34,218 nucleotides of DNA from Arthrobacter mobilis (GTDB lineage: Bacteria; Actinomycetota; Actinomycetes; Actinomycetales; Micrococcaceae), in contig NZ_JAAZSQ010000005.1 of NCBI RefSeq assembly GCF_012395835.1, forward strand, positions 1 through 34,218, read 5' to 3'. This document shows, in pieces, positions 1-8,919 of the stretch (position 1 is the first letter of the stretch; each line of letters starts with the position of its first letter). The notes beneath the pieces were generated by a model. That model was not told the origin of the DNA. It searched no databases and saw nothing but the letters and a program-made list of their open reading frames with translations. The translations under genes were made by a program, and so were the position numbers.

Positions 1-1200
1 AGCGGGTTGCCGGTGGTGTCGCTGACGCCTTCGGCCAGCCGCACGGTGTAGCGGGTGTCCACGGCCAGGTTGGCGTTCGGGTTCAGCACCGCGGTGCGGG
101 TGGCGGCGTTGTAGCTGACCGCCGCCGGCACGGTGGTGCCGTCGGGAGCGGTCAGGCTCAGCGTGGCCGCGCTGACGCCGGTGACGGCCTCGCTGAAGCC
201 GACGGTGATGCTGCCGTTGGCGGCCACGCCGGCGGCATCCGCTGCCGGTGCCCGGCTGGTCAGTTCCGGCCCGGACTCGGTGGTGAAGGACCACTGCGAG
301 GCGGCCAGTTCCTTGCCCTGCAGGTCCCGGATGCCGGCAGCCAGCGCCACGGTGTAGCGGGTGCCGACGGCCAGGTTGGCCTGCGGGTCCAAGGTGGCGG
401 TCCGGCTGACCGGGTCGTAGCTGACCGCGGCCGGCACGGTGGCGCCGTCGGGAGCGGCCAGGCTCAGCGTGGCCGCGCTGACGCCGGTGACGGCCTCGCT
501 GAAGCCGACGGTGATGCTGCCGTTGGCGGCCACGCCGGCGGCATCCGCGGCCGGGACTTGCCTGGCCACCGCCGGGGCGGGCCCGGTGGTGGTGAAGCTC
601 CAGCTGGTGGCCGCCAGGGGCTTGCCCTGCAGATCCTCGATGCCGGTCAGTTCCACCGTGTACAGCGTGTCCGCGGCCAGTGCGGCGTCGGGATCCAGCG
701 TGGCCGTGTTCGTGGCCTCGTCCCAGGTCACCGCGGCGGCCACCGGGGTGCCGCCGGCCGGGGTGAGTGTCATGGTGGTCGTGCCAACGCCGCTGACCGC
801 TTCACTGAAGGTGGCCGTCACGTTGGTGTCGGCAGCGATCTCCGCGGCCCCGTCACCGGGGGTCCGCAGCGCCACCTCCGGCGCGGGGCCTTCGGTGACG
901 AAGCTCCAGCTGGTCTGCTCCAGCGGCAGGCCGGCCGCGTCCCGGATGGTGTCGCCCAGCTCCACGATGTACACCGTCTCCGGCTCCAGGTCCTCGGCCG
1001 GGTCCAGCTTCGCGGTGCGGGTGGCCTCGTCCCAGGACACGGTGGCCGGCACGAAGGCTCCGTTCCAGGCGGTGATCAGCAGCATCGAGGCCTCGTCGAC
1101 CCCGGTGACCGGTTCGCTGAAGGTGACCTTGATGTCCTCGGTGACCGGAACCTCGGCGGCATTGGCCTGCGGTTCCCGGTCGGTGACCGCCGGGGCCGCC
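1..1200 (-). repeat. tandem ~306-bp repeats encoding Ig-like domains
   Basis: Four consecutive units of about 102 codons, at roughly 1200-898, 897-589, 588-283 and 282-1, encode Big_5-like domains. Each has a conserved VTFSE/VGFSEAVTGV core and ends in SWSF(T/V)T. The two most C-terminal units share 90 identical bases (153-242 and 459-548, offset exactly 306), while the outer units have diverged. This indicates recent duplication or gene conversion. Confidence 0.85.
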
Positions 1201-4200
1201 ACGTCCAGCCCGTCGATGTCCACGGTCTGGTCCGCGAAGCGCAGCCGCTCGATGTTGGTCAGCCGGTCCGTGCCGTCCTCGCCGGTCTCGTTGGCCTCTT
1301 CGCCGTCGTCATCCCCGCCGCCTCCGGCGGGACCGCCGACATGGGTCACGGTGGTGACGCCGTCAACGGTGCTGATGTCGTATTCGTCGCGGGGGCCGGA
1401 GAAGCTGGCGGTGTCGATGTCCGACTCCGCTGCCGTGTCCAGGATCTCGCGCACGATGACCACGTTGGCCGGGTCGATCTTGCCGGCCAGCAGGTCCGCC
1501 TGAAGCTCCTTCAGCGAAGTGGCGCTGCGGGTCTCGGTGGCCGGATCCGCCGGGTCCGTGCGGACGCTCAGGCGGACGTTGAGCCACTTGTCGCCGTCGA
1601 TGATGTCGTCGGCGCCGTTGCCCCAGATCTCGTCCGAGCCGGAACCGCCGATGATGATGTCGCCGGCCCCGAACTCCGTGGCGCCCTCGGGCAGCAGGTC
1701 CGCCAGGCCCTTGATCCGCTTGATGCCTTCGGCGTCGAGCACGTTGGTCAGGCCGGGCACGTTGACCTCGTCCTCGGCCGGATCGGCCGGGGCGTTGTCG
1801 TCGCCGCGCAGGACGTCGTCCTTGTCCCAGCCGGAGAGGCCTTCGACCAGTAGGAACCGGTCCCGCACGGCATCCGGGCCGTCCACGACCAGCATGCGCA
1901 TGTCCGAATTCCCCGCTTCCGCGGAGCGGGCGTGGGTGACCCAGTCGAAGCCGTAGACGCCGTGGTTGCGCTCGACGCCGGGGCCGGCGACCAGGATGTC
2001 GTCGCCGCCTTCGGCATCGTAGTCGTCCTCGCCGCTGTCACCGATCAGCACGTCGTGGCCGGGGTCGTTCAGGTCGTCGAAGAACGGCGCTCCGCTGTCG
2101 CCCTGGAGCAGGTCGTTGGAGTTGCCGCCCTCCTGCCAGTCGTCGCCGCCGCCGCCGAAGACGGTGTCCGGGCCGTCGCCGGCGATGACCAGGTCGTTGC
2201 CTTCGCCGGCGAAGTGCTCGTTGGCGTTCAGGCCGCCGTTGGAGAAGTCGTCGCCGGAGCCGGAGATGACCAGGTCCAGCCCGGGGCCGGCGTCGATGGC
2301 ATCGTTGCCCGGCCCGCCCTTGAGCACGTCGTCCCCGGCGGAGTCGGTGATCCGGTCGTTGCCCTCGCCGCCGAGCGCGGTGTCGGCGCCGTCGCTGCCT
2401 TCGATCACGTCGCCGCCTTCGTTGCCCCAGAAGGTGTCGTTGTCGACGCCGCCCCAGACCTTGTCCGCGCCGGCGGTTCCGTTGTAGGTGGCCTGGGCAT
2501 TCAGGCCCGGCCGGTCCACGGTGTTGGAGACCCGGTAGCGGATCGTGCCGTCGGCCATCCGCAGCAGCAGCTTCGATTCGTCGCAGGCCGACGCCGGGTC
2601 GTCCAGGACGTTGTTGCCGCTGCCGGCGGTGATGTTGCCCAGCTCGAACTCGCAGTCGGCGGTGCCGAAGACGTCCGCCTTCAGCGCCACCGCGCTGGTG
2701 TTGCGCATGACCAGCTCCGCCATCGAGTTGCCTTCCAGCTGCGTGAGCAGGTTCAGGCCCGCGGTGCGCGAGAGGTAGTACAGCCGGTCCCCGTCCTGCA
2801 GGTCCGTCAGCTGCCGCTCGAAGATGTAGTTGAAGGTGCTGCCCAGCAGGCCGCCGAAGAGGTTCTGCGCCTCGGCCAGCCCGCCGGTCCACAGGTCGAT
2901 CTTGTCCACGCCGGTGGCGGACCTGCCGTCCTCGGTGGCCCACTCGGTCTCCGGGGCGCTGTTGACGAAGCTGTAGGCATCCGCCGGGGTGTCCGGGTTG
3001 TTCACGTCCATGTCGAACAGCAGCTGCGCCGCGGCCCGCTTGTCCTTGATGCTGGTGGCCCCGGTGATGCTCGGGTGCGTGCCGTAGGCGGCCATGAAGT
3101 TCACCACGGACTCGGGGTGCTTGAGCGCCTGGCCGAAGTCCACCCAGCTGGAGTACGGCTTCAGCGAGGACTCATTGGTCTTCCGGTACAGGTCCTTGCG
3201 GAAGTTATTCAGCGTCGGCACGCCGGTGTCGCGGCCGCGGGCGATGTTCAGCGCCGCCAGGTCCAGCGGCAGGCCGAGCACATTGTTGCGCAGCGTGTCG
3301 GTGACGAACTCGTCAATCTCGGCGCCGACCTGGTCGGTCATGCCCATGGCGATGGTGCCGGCGGCTTCCTCCGGGGTCAGCGGGCTGCCGCCGCCGTCAT
3401 AGTAGGCCGGCGGGTTCAGGAAGGCGTGCAGCAGCGGCATGCCGATGTCGGTGCCGCTGTTGGTCTTCCGGTCCACCCGGTCGGTGAGCATCGAGTGGCC
3501 GAAGCGGTAGGTCGCATGGGCGAACTCGGCCAGGACTGCCGGGTTGGTGCCGGTGTCGGACTGGGTGGCCGGGTTGAACAGGTTGATGCCCGGCTGGATC
3601 TTGCGTGCAAAGTCCTCGAAGACAATGTGCTGGTATTCCATCTCGGTGACGAAGCGGGCGGCCTGGAAGAGGCGCTCGCCGTTCCACTCGCCGTTGCCCA
3701 GCTTCCACTCGTGCAGGTCCAGGTTCAGGTGCGTCAGCAGGTCCTGCATGTAGTCCACCAGACGGTTGTGCTCCGAGTGGAAGATCTGGTGGACGGCGGT
3801 CAGGCCGATGTTCTCGTTGACCCGGCCGTCCCCGGCGACGAAGTGCGCATCGAGCATTTCGTTGTCATAGGTGCCCGCCTGCTGCGGTCCTGCTTGTCCG
3901 GTGATGCCGGCGTCGCCGTCCGGCGCCAGCGGCGCGCCGGTGCGGGAGCTGAACGGCACGGCCCAGTGAGAGATGTCGTCCAGGAAGGCGATGCCGATCC
4001 GCTGCACGTCCGCGGGCGGAGCCACCGGATTGGCCAGGTTGCCCTCGACGAGCCGGTTGTCCTTGGTCACGTACTGCGGCAGTCCGTTGGGCCCGCGCAG
4101 GAAGCGCCCGTACTGGTCGGTGGCGAGCATGGGGATGTTGGCCACGTCGGTATCGGACAGCAGCAGGCCGAGCTTGGACGCTGCCTGCTCCTTGAGGTCC

Positions 4201-5294
4201 TTCCAGGTGGCCATGCCACCCTGGGTGCCGTTGGGCGTGCCTTCGCTCAGCCTGCCGGTGGAGACCGGCTTGCCCTCGCCGTTGAGCTCGTACTCGCGCA
4301 GGAAGACCTGGTGCGAGGAGTGCGAGGAGTAGGTCTGGCTCTGGTCCACCCATGGGGAGTCCGTGTTGGTGCCGTCCGGGACGTCGTCGCTGGTGCCGAT
4401 CTTGCCGTCCGGTCCGGGCTGGTTCTCGGCCCGGTTCAGCACCATGAAGCGCTGGTTGGGCGGCACCTTGCCCTCCGCCACCAGCGGATCGTCGGCGGCC
4501 AGCGGCATGATGACCATGTTCTTGGTCTTCTTGGTGAAGTCGATGCCGTGGTCGAAGAACTGGCCGAAGAGCGCGAAGAAGCCGTTGTACGGCGGGGAGA
4601 GGCCGAAGTCCGTGGTGATGTTCGGAATGTCCAGGGTCTCGCCCTCGGGCACGCACCGGTCGGTGGCCGGATCCTGCCCCTCGGCGCAGGGCACCGCGGT
4701 GGGCCCGTCGTTGACCGTGCGGTGCGCGTTGCCGGCGGCGGCGACGGCGGCCGGGTTGGAGGCGGTCTGGTCCACGATCACGTTGCTGATGAACCGCGGT
4801 TCGGCGTCGGTCAGGGTGGCGTTGACCGATCCGTAGTTCTGCCCGCCGGCGGTGGTGCGCCACTGCGGGTCGGCCAGCCGCGGGAAGGGCAGGCTCGCGG
4901 CGCCGTAGTGCTCCTGGCCGGGCACCAGGTTGTTCTCCGAACCGTCCACGGTGCGCAGCCCGTAGGGCAGCAGCGGGTTGGCGATCTGGTTTGGGCCGTT
5001 GCCGAGCAGCGGCTGGCCGGGCACCGGGTTGCCCTGGGCATCTTCCTTGGTCGCGTGGTTCTCGGCGATCTTGATCTGCTTGAGGATGAAGCGCATGTCC
5101 CCGGCGTTCAGGGTCAGGCCGTGGCCCACCGGTGCGGCCAGGGCCGCCGGGGCCAGCGTGGTCGGCAGGACGCCGGCGCCCAGGACCAGGGCGGTCAGCC
5201 CGGCGGTGACCCTGCGCGCGAGGGACGGTTTTCCGCCGCGGTCCGGCGGTGGAGTGTTGGGCGGCTTTGGGTTCCGGGCAGGGTGCAGCGACAT
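1..5294 (-). CDS. secreted heme peroxidase with RTX repeats and Ig-like domains (C-terminus outside window)
   Basis: At least 1764 residues from an ATG at 5294 preceded by a G-rich ribosome site (5301-5306). An N-terminal signal peptide runs to about residue 53 (basic RR, hydrophobic stretch, then APAALAA). Residues about 200-850 are an animal-type heme peroxidase: distal GQFFDHGIDF with His249, the RFVTEMEYQHIVF segment, proximal YRFGHSML with His600, and LDLAALNIARGRD. Residues about 948-1084, and again about 1209-1236, hold glycine/aspartate nonapeptides of the RTX calcium-binding type (for example GGEGND, GGPGND). From about residue 1366 there are four bacterial Ig-like (Big_5/SwmB) units of about 102 residues, and the last runs off the window. 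Known family: bacterial peroxidase-RTX fusions exist and are exported. Oxidation of halides or phenolics, or a role in adhesion, is inference. No cell-wall anchor is visible because the C-terminus is missing. It is followed upstream by an unrelated operon ending in its own terminator. Confidence 0.9.
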   Translation of the reverse strand, partial: MSLHPARNPKPPNTPPPDRGGKPSLARRVTAGLTALVLGAGVLPTTLAPAALAAPVGHGLTLNAGDMRFILKQIKIAENHATKEDAQGNPVPGQPLLGNGPNQIANPLLPYGLRTVDGSENNLVPGQEHYGAASLPFPRLADPQWRTTAGGQNYGSVNATLTDAEPRFISNVIVDQTASNPAAVAAAGNAHRTVNDGPTAVPCAEGQDPATDRCVPEGETLDIPNITTDFGLSPPYNGFFALFGQFFDHGIDFTKKTKNMVIMPLAADDPLVAEGKVPPNQRFMVLNRAENQPGPDGKIGTSDDVPDGTNTDSPWVDQSQTYSSHSSHQVFLREYELNGEGKPVSTGRLSEGTPNGTQGGMATWKDLKEQAASKLGLLLSDTDVANIPMLATDQYGRFLRGPNGLPQYVTKDNRLVEGNLANPVAPPADVQRIGIAFLDDISHWAVPFSSRTGAPLAPDGDAGITGQAGPQQAGTYDNEMLDAHFVAGDGRVNENIGLTAVHQIFHSEHNRLVDYMQDLLTHLNLDLHEWKLGNGEWNGERLFQAARFVTEMEYQHIVFEDFARKIQPGINLFNPATQSDTGTNPAVLAEFAHATYRFGHSMLTDRVDRKTNSGTDIGMPLLHAFLNPPAYYDGGGSPLTPEEAAGTIAMGMTDQVGAEIDEFVTDTLRNNVLGLPLDLAALNIARGRDTGVPTLNNFRKDLYRKTNESSLKPYSSWVDFGQALKHPESVVNFMAAYGTHPSITGATSIKDKRAAAQLLFDMDVNNPDTPADAYSFVNSAPETEWATEDGRSATGVDKIDLWTGGLAEAQNLFGGLLGSTFNYIFERQLTDLQDGDRLYYLSRTAGLNLLTQLEGNSMAELVMRNTSAVALKADVFGTADCEFELGNITAGSGNNVLDDPASACDESKLLLRMADGTIRYRVSNTVDRPGLNAQATYNGTAGADKVWGGVDNDTFWGNEGGDVIEGSDGADTALGGEGNDRITDSAGDDVLKGGPGNDAIDAGPGLDLVISGSGDDFSNGGLNANEHFAGEGNDLVIAGDGPDTVFGGGGDDWQEGGNSNDLLQGDSGAPFFDDLNDPGHDVLIGDSGEDDYDAEGGDDILVAGPGVERNHGVYGFDWVTHARSAEAGNSDMRMLVVDGPDAVRDRFLLVEGLSGWDKDDVLRGDDNAPADPAEDEVNVPGLTNVLDAEGIKRIKGLADLLPEGATEFGAGDIIIGGSGSDEIWGNGADDIIDGDKWLNVRLSVRTDPADPATETRSATSLKELQADLLAGKIDPANVVIVREILDTAAESDIDTASFSGPRDEYDISTVDGVTTVTHVGGPAGGGGDDDGEEANETGEDGTDRLTNIERLRFADQTVDIDGLDVAAPAVTDREPQANAAEVPVTEDIKVTFSEPVTGVDEASMLLITAWNGAFVPATVSWDEATRTAKLDPAEDLEPETVYIVELGDTIRDAAGLPLEQTSWSFVTEGPAPEVALRTPGDGAAEIAADTNVTATFSEAVSGVGTTTMTLTPAGGTPVAAAVTWDEATNTATLDPDAALAADTLYTVELTGIEDLQGKPLAATSWSFTTTGPAPAVARQVPAADAAGVAANGSITVGFSEAVTGVSAATLSLAAPDGATVPAAVSYDPVSRTATLDPQANLAVGTRYTVALAAGIRDLQGKELAASQWSFTTESGPELTSRAPAADAAGVAANGSITVGFSEAVTGVSAATLSLTAPDGTTVPAAVSYNAATRTAVLNPNANLAVDTRYTVRLAEGVSDTTGNP

Positions 5295-5424
5295 TGGTTT
5301 CCCCCCTTAGTCGAGTGAATCGGCTAACCTCAGGGTCGCGACCGGACCTTGGGTATTTCTTGGGAGGAGTGCGCAGGGCCGCCGGGGGCGGGCAGCAGCG
5401 CCCGGCGCCTGAACGGCGGGCCGC

Positions 5425-5460
5425 AAAAAAAGCCGCCAGGCTCCGGCGGAACCTGGCGGC
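5425..5460 (-). terminator. intrinsic terminator of the sfnG-metY-CoA-binding operon
   Basis: Read on the minus strand: a 9-bp perfect GC stem (5452-5460 with 5432-5440), an 11-nt loop, then seven T residues (5425-5431). It lies 33 bp after the stop of the CoA-binding gene, so it closes that operon and insulates the peroxidase gene downstream. Confidence 0.9.
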
Positions 5461-5492
5461 TTTGTGCCCTGCGGCGGGAGGTGGGTGCGCCC

Positions 5493-5993
5493 CTAGGCGG
5501 TGAGCTGGCGCTTGGAGGAGATCACGCCGGTATCGAAGCCTGCCAGATGCAGGCCGCCGTGGAAGCGGGCATGCTCGATCTTCACGCAGCGGTCCATGAC
5601 CACGTTGAGCCCGGCCGCCTCGGCCTTGGCCGCGACCTCCTCGTGCCAGGAGCCCAGCTGCAGCCAGATGGTCTTGGCGCCGACGGCGATGGTCTCGTCC
5701 AGCACCCCGGGCAGGTCATCGTGCTTGCGGAACACATCGACCAGGTCCGGGACCTCGGGCAGGGCCGCCAGCGAGGGGTACACCGGCTGGCCCAGGATCT
5801 CCTTGGCCACCGGGTTCACGAAGTAGACCTTGTAGGGCGAGGAGGACAGCAGGTAGGTCGCCACGAAGTAGGAGGCCCGGCTCGGCTTGTCCGAGGCGCC
5901 CACGATCGCGATGGACTTCGTGTTGCGCAGGATGTTCAGCCGCTCCGGGGCGGAGGGGCCTTCCCAGGTGCGCTCGGCAGTGGCGGTGCTCAC
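5493..5993 (-). CDS. CoA-binding domain protein (YccU-type)
   Basis: 166 residues with a GTG start whose GTGA overlaps the metY stop, so it is translationally coupled. It is a single Rossmann-like CoA_binding domain. The first strand and nucleotide loop are SIAIVGASDKPSR (about residues 27-39), followed by FVNP, LVDVFRKHDD and an IWLQLG segment (about 109-114), then VVMDRCVKIEH near the C-terminus. Family: stand-alone CoA_binding proteins related to the N-terminal domain of succinyl-CoA/acyl-CoA synthetases; cellular role unproven. Being the third gene of a SAM-riboswitch operon suggests a task linked to sulfur or acyl-CoA metabolism. A second member of the family lies at 13937-14350. Confidence in the family is high; the function is unknown. 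Confidence 0.9.
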   Translation of the reverse strand: MSTATAERTWEGPSAPERLNILRNTKSIAIVGASDKPSRASYFVATYLLSSSPYKVYFVNPVAKEILGQPVYPSLAALPEVPDLVDVFRKHDDLPGVLDETIAVGAKTIWLQLGSWHEEVAAKAEAAGLNVVMDRCVKIEHARFHGGLHLAGFDTGVISSKRQLTA

Positions 5994-7468
5994 TTGGCGG
6001 CTCCTTCTTCCTCGGCCTCGACCAGTTCCTCCACGGACTCGACCACCCGGGTGCCCGGCTCGGTGTGCGTGGCGCGGACTGCCGGCAGCATGCAGGCCTC
6101 GCCGTCGTAAGTGGGGGAGGCGAACTCGCTGGGCGCGAAGACATGCTCCTCGTGGGTGCGGTCCGGGCCGTGCTCGGCGCCGGCCCGCTGCGAGGCGGCC
6201 AGGGCCTGGTCCAGGTCCCAGATGATGTCGTCGATGTCCTCCAGGCCCACGGAAATGCGGATCAGGTCCTCCGGCACGCCGGCGGCCTCCAGCTGGTCGG
6301 CGGAGAGCTGCTGGTGCGTGGTGGAGCCCGGGTGCAGCACCAGCGTGCGGGCGTCGCCGATGTTGGCCAGGTGGGAGGCCAGCTGCAGCGCCTCGATGAA
6401 CTTCTGCCCGGCCGCGCGGCCGCCCTTGACCCCGAAGGAGAAGACCGAGCCCACGCCCAGGGGCAGCAGGTCCCGGGCCCGTTCATGGTGCGGGTGGCCC
6501 GGCAGGCCGGCGTAGTTCACGTAGGTGACGCGCTCGTCCGCGGCGAGCCATTCGGCCACCTGCTGCGCGTTGGCCAGGTGGTTGTCCATCCGCTGGGCCA
6601 GGGTTTCCACGCCCTGGAGCAGCTGGAAGGCGGACTGGGCCGGCAGCGCCGGGCCGATGTCGCGCAGCTGCTCGGAGCGCAGCTTGGTCAGGAAGCCGTA
6701 CTCGCCGAAGTTGCCCCACCAGGACACGTTGCCGTAGGAGGGGACCGGCTCGGTCATCTGCGGGAACTTGCCGTTGCCCCAGTTGAAGCGGCCGGACTCG
6801 ACGACGACGCCGCCGAGCGTGGTGCCGTGCCCGCCGAGGAACTTGGTGGCGGAGTGGATCACAATGTCCGCGCCGTGTTCGATCGGCCGGAGCAGGTACG
6901 GCGGAGTCAGGGTCGAATCGACCACCAGCGGAAGGCCGGCGTCGTGCGCCACCGTGGCCAGGCCCTTCAGGTCGGCGATGTCGCCGGACGGGTTGGCCAC
7001 CACCTCGGTGTAGACCGCCTTGGTGTTCGGCCGGATCGCGGCGGCGAACTCGGCCGGGTCGGTGCTGTCGACGAACGTGGTCTCCACCCCGAACCGGCGC
7101 AGCGTGACGTCCAGCTGGGTGACCGTGCCGCCGTAGAGCTTGGCGGAGGCCACGATGTGGTCCCCGGCCCCGGTCAGCGCGGCGAAGGTGATGAACTCGG
7201 CGGCCATGCCCGAGGCCGTGGCCACCGCGCCGATGCCGCCCTCAAGCGAGGCGATCCGCTCCTCGAACGCGGCCACCGTGGGGTTGCCGATGCGGGAGTA
7301 GATGTTCCCGTACTTCTGCAGCGCGAAGAGGTTGGCGGCGTCGTCGGTGTCCTTGAAGACGAAGGACGTGCTCTGGTAGATCGGCACGGCGCGGGCGCCG
7401 TGCTCGGCATCGGGGGTCCCGCCGGCGTGCAGGGCACGGGTGCGGAAACCGAATTTGCGTTCGCTCAC
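5990..7468 (-). CDS. metY: O-acetylhomoserine aminocarboxypropyltransferase (sulfhydrylase)
   Basis: 492 residues, GTG start overlapping the sfnG stop (GTGA). PLP enzyme of the Cys/Met metabolism family: it condenses O-acetylhomoserine with sulfide to homocysteine, or with methanethiol directly to methionine, releasing acetate. Visible features are the N-terminal FGFRTRALHAGG, the YSRIGNPT motif, the substrate/PLP region ATASGMAAEF, VVDSTLTPPYL, and HSATKFLGGHGT with the Schiff-base lysine at residue 209. VLHPGSTTHQQL and GLEDIDDIIWDL close the conserved fold at about residue 432. The protein then continues about 55-60 residues longer than typical family members, with an acidic tail rich in Glu. 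It sits downstream of sfnG behind a SAM riboswitch, consistent with repression by SAM. Confidence 0.95.
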   Translation of the reverse strand: MSERKFGFRTRALHAGGTPDAEHGARAVPIYQSTSFVFKDTDDAANLFALQKYGNIYSRIGNPTVAAFEERIASLEGGIGAVATASGMAAEFITFAALTGAGDHIVASAKLYGGTVTQLDVTLRRFGVETTFVDSTDPAEFAAAIRPNTKAVYTEVVANPSGDIADLKGLATVAHDAGLPLVVDSTLTPPYLLRPIEHGADIVIHSATKFLGGHGTTLGGVVVESGRFNWGNGKFPQMTEPVPSYGNVSWWGNFGEYGFLTKLRSEQLRDIGPALPAQSAFQLLQGVETLAQRMDNHLANAQQVAEWLAADERVTYVNYAGLPGHPHHERARDLLPLGVGSVFSFGVKGGRAAGQKFIEALQLASHLANIGDARTLVLHPGSTTHQQLSADQLEAAGVPEDLIRISVGLEDIDDIIWDLDQALAASQRAGAEHGPDRTHEEHVFAPSEFASPTYDGEACMLPAVRATHTEPGTRVVESVEELVEAEEEGAAK

Positions 7469-8607
7469 TTAACTCCAACCAATTCGACGTCGTTCTTGCG
7501 CGCGAGGTCTGCCTCCAGTTCGCGCACGATCGGCAGCACGTCCCGGCCGAACGCCTCCACTTCCTCCTGGAAGTGCAGGTAGCAGGTCAGGAACAGGTTC
7601 ACGCCGATCTTCTTGTACTCCACAATACGTTCGGCGATCTGCTCGGGCGTACCAATGAGTCCTGTTTTGAAGCCGTCGTTGTACTGGACGAGGTCCTCGA
7701 AGGTGGAATCGGCCCACATGCCCTTGCCGTCCTTGGTGGAAGGCCCGGCCTCCTGGACCGCGTCGCGGAAGCCCTCGACGGCGGGAACGTGCGCCTTGGC
7801 GACGATCTCGCGCAGGGTTTCCTTGGCTTCCTTCTCCGTGTCGCGGGCGATCACGAAGCCGTTGAGGCCAAAGCGCGGCTTCCGGCCGGCGGCCGCCGCC
7901 GAGGCCTGCACGCCGGCGATGTTCTCCTTGAAGCCCTCCAGGTCCTTGCCGTTGGAGAAGTACCAGTCGGCCACGCGGCCGGCGGTGGCCTGGGCGGCGG
8001 TGGAGTTGCCGCCGAAGAAGATCTCCGGGTGGGCGCGGCCGGGGATGTCCAGCGGCGCCGGGTTCAGGGTGAAGTCCTTGATGTTGTAGTACTTGCCGGA
8101 CTGGGAATAGTTCTGCTCCGTCCACAGGCCGCGCAGCACCCGGATGAATTCCTCGGTGCGTACATAGCGCTCGTCGTGCTCGAGCCACTCCAGGCCGAAG
8201 TTGATGAATTCGTCCTTGAGCCAGCCGGAGACGATGTTGACCGCCGCGCGGCCGCCGGAGAGGTGGTCGGCGGTGATGATGAACTTGGCCAGCACGCCCG
8301 GGTGCCACATGCCCGGGTGGACCGCGGAGATCACGTTCAGCTTCTCCGTGGCGCCGAGCAGGGCCAGCGAGAAGCTGGTGGCCTCGTGCTGCTTGTCCGC
8401 GCCGTAGGAGGCGGCGTAGCGGGTCTGGGTCAGGGCGTACTCGAAGCCGGCGTCCTCGGCGATTCGGGCCAGCTTCTTGTTGTACTCGAAGTCCCAGCTG
8501 GTGCGCTGCTCGATGGTGGAGACCACGAGCCCGCCGGAGACGTTGGGGACCCAGTAGGCAAACTTCAGCGGGGTGGCAAGATCGGCGGTCTGGGGATTTG
8601 TGCTCAT
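7465..8607 (-). CDS. sfnG: dimethylsulfone monooxygenase, FMNH2-dependent
   Basis: 380 residues of the bacterial luciferase-like monooxygenase fold. From memory the sequence follows the SfnG family closely: KFAYWVPNVSGGLVVS at the N-terminus, EYALTQTRYAASYGA, RAAVNIVSGWLKDEF, HDERYVRTEEFIR, HPEIFFGGNS, STFEDLVQYNDGFKT and FQEEVEAFGRDVLPIVREL. SfnG uses FMNH2 from a partner reductase to split dimethylsulfone to methanesulfinate and formaldehyde. Start chosen at ATG 8607 because AAGGAA lies 6 nt upstream (8613-8618); a longer in-frame reading to 8688 would run toward the riboswitch. The stop overlaps the metY GTG. No flavin reductase gene is visible in the window. SsuD-type alkanesulfonate monooxygenase is the nearest alternative but a poorer match. 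Confidence 0.9.
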   Translation of the reverse strand: MSTNPQTADLATPLKFAYWVPNVSGGLVVSTIEQRTSWDFEYNKKLARIAEDAGFEYALTQTRYAASYGADKQHEATSFSLALLGATEKLNVISAVHPGMWHPGVLAKFIITADHLSGGRAAVNIVSGWLKDEFINFGLEWLEHDERYVRTEEFIRVLRGLWTEQNYSQSGKYYNIKDFTLNPAPLDIPGRAHPEIFFGGNSTAAQATAGRVADWYFSNGKDLEGFKENIAGVQASAAAAGRKPRFGLNGFVIARDTEKEAKETLREIVAKAHVPAVEGFRDAVQEAGPSTKDGKGMWADSTFEDLVQYNDGFKTGLIGTPEQIAERIVEYKKIGVNLFLTCYLHFQEEVEAFGRDVLPIVRELEADLARKNDVELVGVK

Positions 8608-8702
8608 GTCGAATTCCTTGGTGGGGTGGCAGGGAATCCCGGGCAATGACGGCCGAAGGCGCCGGGGGCACGGCACCATCCGGACCAAAGATTGCTTGCG
8701 CT

Positions 8703-8798
8703 CTCTCCATCGCTTCTGGCGGTAGCACCTTTCCGGCGGGGCCCGGAGGGTTGCTGCGGCGTCACTGAGCCAGATCTCTCAGCCGCTCGGGATGGTCG
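8703..8798 (-). promoter_or_regulatory. SAM riboswitch (SAM-I/SAM-IV clan) upstream of sfnG
   Basis: On the minus strand: P1 CCATC (8795-8791) pairs with GATGG (8711-8707), P2 is GCGGC/GCCGC, followed by GCAACC and the GGTGCTA core typical of S-box aptamers. The loop TCTGGC (8774-8769) is complementary to GCCAGA (8720-8715), forming the pseudoknot. In the other two copies this pair reads CCTGGC/GCCAGG, a compensatory change. No separate P4 hairpin follows the GGTGCTA core. About 100 nt separate it from the sfnG start, with no obvious T-tailed terminator, so the expression platform is unclear. Confidence 0.88.
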
Positions 8799-8803
8799 CC
8801 AAC

Positions 8804-8833
8804 ATTGTGGCAAAGCCGGACGGTGCGGAGCAA
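8804..8833 (-). promoter_or_regulatory. candidate promoter of the riboswitch-sfnG-metY operon
   Basis: Minus-strand TTGCTC (8833-8828), 18-bp spacer, CACAAT (8809-8804), just upstream of the aptamer. It is a weak match to a housekeeping consensus but well placed. Confidence 0.4.
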
Positions 8834-8919
8834 GGACCAGGCCGCGAATGTTGCGCAGCATTGCGGCCGGGCGTGAACTTGCTGGAGCGCCGGCCCGCCG
8901 CCGCCGTCCGGCCGGACGC

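Noticed and set aside
1590-2455. CRISPR-like or minisatellite array suggested by the repetitive GC-rich DNA
   Set aside because: The periodicity is about 27 bp and degenerate, and it encodes RTX nonapeptides in frame; there are no conserved direct repeats with unique spacers.
1932-5318. Very long open frame (1128 codons) on the plus strand
   Set aside because: It is antisense to the peroxidase-RTX gene, whose minus-strand frame has clear domain motifs. The plus frame gives a low-complexity Val/Gly/Arg product, typical of GC-rich shadow frames.
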